A model generated the notes under the pieces. It searched no databases and had not been told where the DNA came from. It saw nothing but the letters and a program-made list of their open reading frames with translations. This document shows, piece by piece, positions 5,549-9,691 of a stretch of DNA of 9,691 nt. The DNA is taken from assembly GCA_016839995.1 (NCBI GenBank), contig JAEOTD010000115.1, forward strand, positions 1 to 9,691, read 5' to 3'. Position 1 is the first letter of the stretch, and every line of letters starts with the position of its first letter. The position numbers were made by a program, and so were the translations under genes. This DNA is from Candidatus Hermodarchaeota archaeon (lineage in GTDB: Archaea; Asgardarchaeota; Hermodarchaeia; Hermodarchaeales; Hermodarchaeaceae).

Positions 5549-6964
5549 TCATTTCGGTTGCTGTGACCGGGTAAACTGAATGATGTTTGCTAACGCCTTC
5601 GCGCCTCTTGCTGGGGAAGCAAATACGGGAATGCCACCTGCTTCTAAAACCTGCTTTTCTGGTGGAGGGTGGCTAATTGGAGAATTTAGCACCGCTATGA
5701 TTGGTTTCTTGGTGGTTTTCGTTACCTCAAGCAATTCCTTGGTTGGTGTTCCGCCGCCAATATCTTCTTGGAAATTAGGTGCAAATACAGTGAGGAAAGC
5801 ATCATATTGGTCTCCAAGAGCCGCAAGACGGAGCGCTTCTGCAAAGATGTTCGGTCGTGCCCACCCCAGTGCTAGCAAATCTATTGGATTATCGATTGGA
5901 ATCGCAACGGGTAATGCCATGGCTTTTTGAATTCCTTTGACGGTTTGAACGTCGGGGGGAGGGAGCTCAATATCCAGTTCCTCTAGGATTTCTGCTGCGA
6001 TTATTGTTGGACCAAGGGTATGAGTGACTAATGCCACTCGATTTCCTTTAGGTAGATACTTTAGGATTGACAGGGCCTTAGCTGTATCAACGAGTTCGGA
6101 AATTCCTGCAACTTCTTGAATCCCTGCTTGGCGGAAGGCAGAACTATACAGCTCGCCTCGACCTGCAAGACTTCCTGTATGGCTTTTTGTTGCTCGTTGG
6201 GCTGCAGGGGTTTTTCCAACCTTGTATGCAAGGATTGGCTTGAGGAGTGAAACCTGTTTGGCTATTGTAATGAGTCGACGGGCATCTTCGGTACCCTCGA
6301 TGAAGAGACAAACTATGTCTGTGTGAGCATCATCTTTGAAGTATTCCAGAAAGTCAGCGAAATCCAGGTTGACTCGGTTCCCGATACTGGCAAACTTGGC
6401 GAGTCCAAGCTGGACATCAACTGCAGCGTAATGAAGCAAACCTGCAACTCCCCCGCTTTGGCTGATCATCGAGACCCTTCCAGCTGGAATGGGAGCTGGA
6501 TATGGAAAGAATGTGGCATTAAGCTTCAAGTGGATGTTCCCAATACCCAAACAGTTGGGACCGATCACACCAATTTTTGCCTCATTAGCGATATGAGCAA
6601 TTTGTGTTTCAAGCCTTTGGCCAAGTTCACCTAATTCTTTGAATCCAGCGGAATAGACCACTGCTCCGTGTATGTCCTTTTCTGCACAATCCTCAAGTAC
6701 TCTAGGAACATTCGGGCTTTGAACTGCAACGAGGGCTAAATCAATGGGCTCGGGAATATCCTGGACTCGCGCATACACTTCCTGATTACTGATTGTTTTC
6801 AGATATGGGTGAACAAGGAAGATTTGCCCTTCAAATCCTGACGCTGTTAACGCTCGGAGTGTGAGGTTCCCTAATTTCCGAGGTTTGTCAGATGCTCCAA
6901 TAATGGCAATACTGGATGGTGAGAAGATGGCATTAAGGGCATCCATTTTCCAGGATTTCGCCAT
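5549..6964 (-). CDS. acdA: acyl/acetyl-CoA synthetase (ADP-forming), alpha subunit
   Basis: A 471-residue alpha subunit of the archaeal NDP-forming acyl-CoA synthetase, which converts acyl-CoA + ADP + phosphate to acid + CoA + ATP as the energy-conserving last step of sugar and amino-acid fermentation in the cytosol. Numbered from ATG 6964: the CoA-binding Rossmann domain (about 6-135) has IIGAS (21-25); the succinyl-CoA-synthetase-like domains follow with IGPNCLGIGN (134-143) and SQSGGVAG (168-175). The phosphorylated histidine is His262 in KSHTGSLAG. Glu223 in IEGTED lies 39 residues before it, the same spacing I recall for the essential Glu/His pair of the Pyrococcus enzyme. The frame extends to a TTG at 7003, but the conserved fold begins at about residue 8 from the ATG, so I chose the ATG; ATG 6946 is also possible. 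The ATP-grasp beta subunit is not in the window. It lies 74 bases after the 329-aa gene and is probably co-transcribed with it. Acyl specificity is unknown. Confidence 0.92.
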   Translation of the reverse strand: MAKSWKMDALNAIFSPSSIAIIGASDKPRKLGNLTLRALTASGFEGQIFLVHPYLKTISNQEVYARVQDIPEPIDLALVAVQSPNVPRVLEDCAEKDIHGAVVYSAGFKELGELGQRLETQIAHIANEAKIGVIGPNCLGIGNIHLKLNATFFPYPAPIPAGRVSMISQSGGVAGLLHYAAVDVQLGLAKFASIGNRVNLDFADFLEYFKDDAHTDIVCLFIEGTEDARRLITIAKQVSLLKPILAYKVGKTPAAQRATKSHTGSLAGRGELYSSAFRQAGIQEVAGISELVDTAKALSILKYLPKGNRVALVTHTLGPTIIAAEILEELDIELPPPDVQTVKGIQKAMALPVAIPIDNPIDLLALGWARPNIFAEALRLAALGDQYDAFLTVFAPNFQEDIGGGTPTKELLEVTKTTKKPIIAVLNSPISHPPPEKQVLEAGGIPVFASPARGAKALANIIQFTRSQQPK

Positions 6965-7038
6965 ATAATTCGCCTTATGGGCAAAAAGGGGAAGGACTCC
7001 CAAAAAGTTGCTGGTACGCAGAGAAGTATTGCTATGAA

Positions 7039-8028
7039 CTATTCGGAGAGGAGTTTATCAACACCCTTCTTTGCCACAAAAATCTCGAAAGCGCCTTCCC
7101 GCACATTTGATTCAGGAGTTTGCCCAATAATGAGTTGTCCATCAAAAAGCGCGACATTACGAATTGGGGGTCCACCCTGTTCCAGGTACAAGTCGAAGAA
7201 GAACGGGAGGAAGGCAAGTTCACTGAATTCCTCTAGAAGTTGGGCGACAGTCTTGTTTTCAAGTTGAAGGAAGCTGGTGATGATTTGGCGTGCAGGTACC
7301 GGGCCGTCAATATTTTCAAACTGGTAGGGGACTTTTCCTAATTCCACGAATTCCTGAGCTTGAATTGCTCCTTCTGAATAGAGAATAATGCGTCCATCTT
7401 CTAAGGTCAAAAAGGATGCGCGAATCTCCTTGGAAGATTTTTGTTTTTTGCTCTTGGCTGGAGTCGCATCGGGTTTCGTTCGAAAGAGGACTTCCTTAAG
7501 CGCTAGTCGAAGTTCCATTGGGGTGTTCATTTCAGCGAGGAGTTCATTTGCCGTGAGAGTCTGCTTACCTTTCACGGTTTGACGGTGTAACACTAATGGT
7601 TTGTCACGGGTTGAAATTCGAATGACAATCGTCCCAAAACGCCGTCGGATGATATCATCAACCGCGGTGATGTATGGCTTCACAGCTTTCACAAAGAATT
7701 TGACATCTGTTTTCGGATCGTCTTTGTGGGGAAGCTCAAGTTGGTCATTAGTAATAACAAGAAAGCTATCCAGAATATTCAGTTCTTTCACATAATAGAG
7801 GCGTTTCCGATAAGCAAAGGGACCTTCTCGTTCCAGAAGCTTGGGATGGATTTTGACTGGTTCCGTGAAATTCACTTGTGTACCGGATTTCGTTGCTATG
7901 GTCATTGCACAGTCTCGATGTTTGATAGCATACTCATAGGTTTTCGAGAAAACGTAATTCACTGGGAAAATGGATCGGGAAAGTACTTCGAGCCGGTCAG
8001 AAATTACACGGTCAATTGTATCAGCCAT
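7039..8028 (-). CDS. unrecognised two-part soluble protein
   Basis: A 329-residue protein with no family I recognise and no membrane segment or signal peptide. It reads as two folded parts joined by a charged linker. Part 1 (about 1-183) alternates strands and helices, with a basic region (YRKRLYYVKE, 73-82; IIRRRFG, 126-132). The Lys/Ser-rich linker spans about 184-202. Part 2 (about 203-329) has two similar strand-turn-strand units, LEDGRIILYSEG (209-220) and LFDGQLIIGQTPE (294-306), around a hydrophobic segment with LAFLPFFFDLYL (271-282). The ATG at 8028 has GGGG eight bases upstream and a TATA-like box about 47 bases upstream. It is followed 74 bases later by ACD alpha on the same strand, suggesting one transcript, and is divergent from the membrane-protein gene. 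No catalytic motif is visible and I assign no function. Confidence 0.7.
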   Translation of the reverse strand: MADTIDRVISDRLEVLSRSIFPVNYVFSKTYEYAIKHRDCAMTIATKSGTQVNFTEPVKIHPKLLEREGPFAYRKRLYYVKELNILDSFLVITNDQLELPHKDDPKTDVKFFVKAVKPYITAVDDIIRRRFGTIVIRISTRDKPLVLHRQTVKGKQTLTANELLAEMNTPMELRLALKEVLFRTKPDATPAKSKKQKSSKEIRASFLTLEDGRIILYSEGAIQAQEFVELGKVPYQFENIDGPVPARQIITSFLQLENKTVAQLLEEFSELAFLPFFFDLYLEQGGPPIRNVALFDGQLIIGQTPESNVREGAFEIFVAKKGVDKLLSE

Positions 8029-8070
8029 AGATATTGCCCCGCAAGACGTCTACAAGACCTTTAGGCTGAC

Positions 8071-8080
8071 AGATTATAAG
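8071..8080 (-). promoter_or_regulatory. TATA-like box of the 329-aa gene
   Basis: CTTATAATCT on the minus strand is centred about 47 bases before the ATG at 8028. The predicted transcription start near 8049 gives a leader of about 20 bases that contains the GGGG ribosome site (8037-8040). Confidence 0.5.
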
Positions 8081-8099
8081 GGTTCGTAGAACGCTTCAG

Positions 8100-8107
8100 T
8101 TTATAAG
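8100..8107 (+). promoter_or_regulatory. TATA-like box of the membrane-protein gene
   Basis: TTTATAAG on the plus strand, about 55 bases before ATG 8158, with a predicted transcription start near 8130. It forms a divergent pair with the minus-strand box at 8071-8080. The heptamer TTATAAG occurs in both, 27 bases apart, so the two promoters are close enough to compete or share a regulator. Confidence 0.45.
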
Positions 8108-8157
8108 ATGAATTTACGTAATACACGACTAACCTCATCACCAATTAAGTGATTAGA

Positions 8158-8751
8158 ATGACAAGTGAAGAAAAAACTGCAGAAACTAGCGAAGACTCCT
8201 TTTGGGGGAGTCTTGCTAGTCGATATTGGTATCTCTTAGCAATATTCGGTTTAATAATAGTCGGAGCGGTAATCGGATTCATACTGACATTCAACTGGTA
8301 TATCGCTACTTCCGCCATCGGTGGATTCGGCTCATGGACCTTCGATCAATTTTCACTGGGAACCGGTCTCTTATGGTGCCTCTTCCTGTGTCTCTGGGTC
8401 CTTCTGTTTATAGTTCTGCCAACCTTGGGGGTAATAGGACTTTTCATAGCCATTATTTGGTTTGGAGTTTTCTCCCCTGAACTGAAGGCAGAAATCAAAG
8501 CACAATTAAAACGCCCCAGTCCTCGAAAACGAGAAAGTGGCAGTGGTGGATTCAGTTTTCTCCTCTTCATCGGAGTATGTATCAAGGTCTTCATTGACGG
8601 CAATTGGTGGACACCATTTGGAAGTCTAACCTATGGATACTTCGCATACGTATGGATTACTGTCGTAATGTGGGCCTTCATCTTATTCGCTATCCCCGTT
8701 GGGGTACTTGTACTCGGTTGGCTCATCTATAAAAACCGAAAATCAGACTAA
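8158..8751 (+). CDS. multi-pass membrane protein of unknown function
   Basis: A 197-residue integral membrane protein. A short acidic N-terminus is followed by TM1 about 24-45, a long hydrophobic stretch about 69-105 that probably holds two helices around Pro88, a positively charged loop about 109-128 (KAQLKRPSPRKRES, likely cytosolic), a short hydrophobic segment about 132-146, and a long C-terminal hydrophobic region about 161-191 ending in YKNRKSD. It is rich in Trp and Phe, with no recognisable transporter, enzyme or sensor motif, and I do not recognise the family. The frame can start at GTG 8149, but AGTGAT (8148-8153) looks like the ribosome site for ATG 8158, so I chose the ATG. It is divergent from the 329-aa gene and upstream of the oxidoreductase gene, from which it is separated by 165 bases with its own promoter-like box. 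Confidence 0.8.
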   Translation: MTSEEKTAETSEDSFWGSLASRYWYLLAIFGLIIVGAVIGFILTFNWYIATSAIGGFGSWTFDQFSLGTGLLWCLFLCLWVLLFIVLPTLGVIGLFIAIIWFGVFSPELKAEIKAQLKRPSPRKRESGSGGFSFLLFIGVCIKVFIDGNWWTPFGSLTYGYFAYVWITVVMWAFILFAIPVGVLVLGWLIYKNRKSD

Positions 8752-8772
8752 AGCAGTTTCCAACTCTCCCAC

Positions 8773-8789
8773 ATCGAATTCCCTTCGAT
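8773..8789. repeat. short inverted repeat after the membrane-protein gene
   Basis: ATCGAA (8773-8778) and TTCGAT (8784-8789) are perfect reverse complements around a 5-base spacer, 21 bases past the stop at 8751. It could form a short 3' stem-loop, but no strong T tract follows, so I do not call it a terminator. The rest of 8752-8863 holds no feature I can support. Confidence 0.25.
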
Positions 8790-8863
8790 ATTGTACCAAC
8801 TACTTGATGTAAGAGAAAGACCATAAAGGCTCAGTAGAATGGCTTCCTTTCAATGATGCGTCA

Positions 8864-8871
8864 TTTAAAAA
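8864..8871 (+). promoter_or_regulatory. TATA-like box of the oxidoreductase gene
   Basis: TTTAAAAA lies 46-53 bases before GTG 8917. The predicted transcription start is near 8894, giving a leader of roughly 20 bases that contains the GGAGTG ribosome site. Confidence 0.45.
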
Positions 8872-8902
8872 AGCGGTTCACCAGTATGATGTGATGTAAC
8901 TA

Positions 8903-8908
8903 GGAGTG
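8903..8908 (+). promoter_or_regulatory. Shine-Dalgarno site deciding a GTG start
   Basis: GGAGTG is eight bases before GTG 8917 but 23 bases before the nearest in-frame ATG at 8932. The spacing favours the GTG as the true start of the oxidoreductase subunit, adding five residues. Confidence 0.6.
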
Positions 8909-8916
8909 TCTCCCGA

Positions 8917-9691
8917 GTGGTTAATCCCGTAATGGCTGGCAAAGAAAAGACTTGGGTTCTGGGTATGGGAAATGCCGCCATTGCAAGGGGACTCTTAGAG
9001 GGAAATATTCAGGTTGCTACCTCGTATCCAGGAACCCCGGCCTCTGAAATCTTAGAAAACTTAGCGGATATTGCCACTGAGTGGAACTTGTATGTGGAGT
9101 GGAGCACCAACGAAAAGGTTGCCTTTGAGGTCGCTCTTGCCGCAGCATGGAGTGGACTCCGAGCCGTGACCTCCATGAAACAAAACGGGCTCTTTGTACT
9201 CCTTGACACCCTAATCAATGTAGCATACACAGGTCATGGACAAGGAGGATTGCTCCTCATCGTAGCTGACGACCCTCACGCCCACAGTTCCACCACCGAA
9301 TCCGATACGCGGGCACTCGGTCATTATGCGAATATACCCGTCTTGGAACCTTCTACTCATCAAGAAGCGAAAGACATGATTCCTTATGCGTTAGACCTCT
9401 CAGAACGGTTTGGCATCCCCTTTATGATACGAATCACAACCCGGCTGGCTCATAGTCAGCAAGTCTTCCGACTGGATCCAGTCCTCCGGGAACCCCGGGA
9501 AGCCACCTTCGATCGTACAAACCCACTTCTCAATATTCCTTTTCCACCTAAAAATCACCAAGCTCTCTTAGATCGACTTGAGTTCATTCGTGAACGATTT
9601 GAAGTCTCACCTTGGAATCGGTATACCGGTCCAGAACAACCCGAACTCCTCATAGTGACCACTGGAACAGGGTGGCTGTACGCCAATGAAG
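8917..9691 (+). CDS. iorA: indolepyruvate:ferredoxin oxidoreductase-type alpha subunit (3' end outside window)
   Basis: The frame is open from GTG 8917 to the window edge, 258 residues of a protein that is usually 600 or more. The family oxidatively decarboxylates 2-oxoacids from aromatic (or other) amino acids with thiamine diphosphate, giving acyl-CoA and reduced ferredoxin. Family landmarks: SYPGTPASEI (36-45), EWSTNEKVAFE (61-71) with Glu66 at the place of the cofactor-activating glutamate, DDPHAHSS (118-125), LEPSTHQEAKDM (143-154), RITTRLAHS (172-180), and the start of the next domain at ELLIVTTGTGW (243-253). The C-terminal thiamine-binding and iron-sulphur parts lie outside. Some usually conserved positions differ: MKQNG (87-91) where I expect MKHVG, and TTESD (126-130) where I expect a QNEQD-like run. 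It may therefore be a divergent subfamily with another substrate. It has its own TATA-like box. Codon choice is C-rich: CTC is about half of its leucines, against roughly one in eight in the stress protein. Confidence 0.88.
   Translation, partial: MVNPVMAGKEKTWVLGMGNAAIARGLLEGNIQVATSYPGTPASEILENLADIATEWNLYVEWSTNEKVAFEVALAAAWSGLRAVTSMKQNGLFVLLDTLINVAYTGHGQGGLLLIVADDPHAHSSTTESDTRALGHYANIPVLEPSTHQEAKDMIPYALDLSERFGIPFMIRITTRLAHSQQVFRLDPVLREPREATFDRTNPLLNIPFPPKNHQALLDRLEFIRERFEVSPWNRYTGPEQPELLIVTTGTGWLYANE

Noticed and set aside
5580..6634. Plus-strand open frames opposite the ACD gene
   Set aside because: They are antisense to a well-recognised enzyme and have no ribosome site or domain; they are shadows of codon use.
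7032..7223. Minus-strand 63-residue frame overlapping the 3' end of the 329-aa gene, and the plus-strand frame at 6977-7267
   Set aside because: Both overlap the 329-aa gene or the start of ACD in other frames and show no independent start signal.
9009..9230. Minus-strand 73-residue frame
   Set aside because: It lies wholly inside the iorA-type gene, whose plus-strand translation matches the family throughout.
1..9691. CTAG depletion as a trace of a CTAG-specific methyltransferase
   Set aside because: By eye I count about 24 CTAG sites against roughly 37 expected from base composition. That is at most mild and cannot support specificity.
1..9691. CRISPR arrays, insertion sequences, tRNA or rRNA genes
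   Set aside because: I saw no spaced direct repeats, transposase-like protein, terminal inverted repeats around a gene, or tRNA arm motifs in the gaps between genes.

Overview
This window looks archaeal. Several genes are preceded by A/T-rich TATA-like boxes about 25-35 bases upstream of the start or of a plausible transcription start, and Shine-Dalgarno cores of the GGTG/GGAG type appear before several starts. Two genes encode peptide-fermentation enzymes typical of anaerobic archaea: an ADP-forming acyl-CoA synthetase alpha subunit and an indolepyruvate:ferredoxin oxidoreductase-type alpha subunit. No rRNA, tRNA or ribosomal protein is present to fix the lineage. An Asgard-type or other mesophilic anaerobic archaeon is plausible, but that is only a guess from style.

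Left part (1-2160): the 3' end of an unrecognised plus-strand gene, then a two-domain universal stress protein (337-1233, +). This meets, tail to tail with a 12-base gap, a PfkB/ribokinase-family kinase (1246-2160, -).

Centre (2161-4791, all minus): reading in the direction of transcription there is a promoter near 4788, then two coiled-coil proteins with a C-terminal winged-helix-like domain (248 and 249 aa), a beta-class SPPY DNA methyltransferase, and the PfkB kinase. Gaps are 15, 42 and 52 bases, so one transcript is plausible. The two coiled-coil proteins align without any gap from Met1 to a shared Tyr-Leu-Leu at residues 178-180. They are therefore ancient tandem paralogues whose coiled-coil length is conserved to the residue, which is the most interesting signal in the window. 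The same alignment moves the start of the first paralogue to an ATG at 4744.

Right-centre (4960-8028, all minus): a small, very basic, helical protein of unknown function. Its TATA box is embedded in a perfect 10-bp inverted repeat. Upstream of it lie the ACD alpha subunit, with its phospho-histidine and conserved glutamate, and an unrecognised 329-aa two-part soluble protein, probably co-transcribed with ACD.

Right end (8029-9691, plus): a divergent promoter region, a 197-aa multi-pass membrane protein of unknown function, and the N-terminal 258 residues of a thiamine-diphosphate 2-oxoacid:ferredoxin oxidoreductase alpha subunit that runs off the window. The oxidoreductase would make an (aryl)acyl-CoA plus reduced ferredoxin. 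The ACD would turn acyl-CoA into the free acid while making ATP. Together they fit amino-acid fermentation, though they are on opposite strands and not in one operon.
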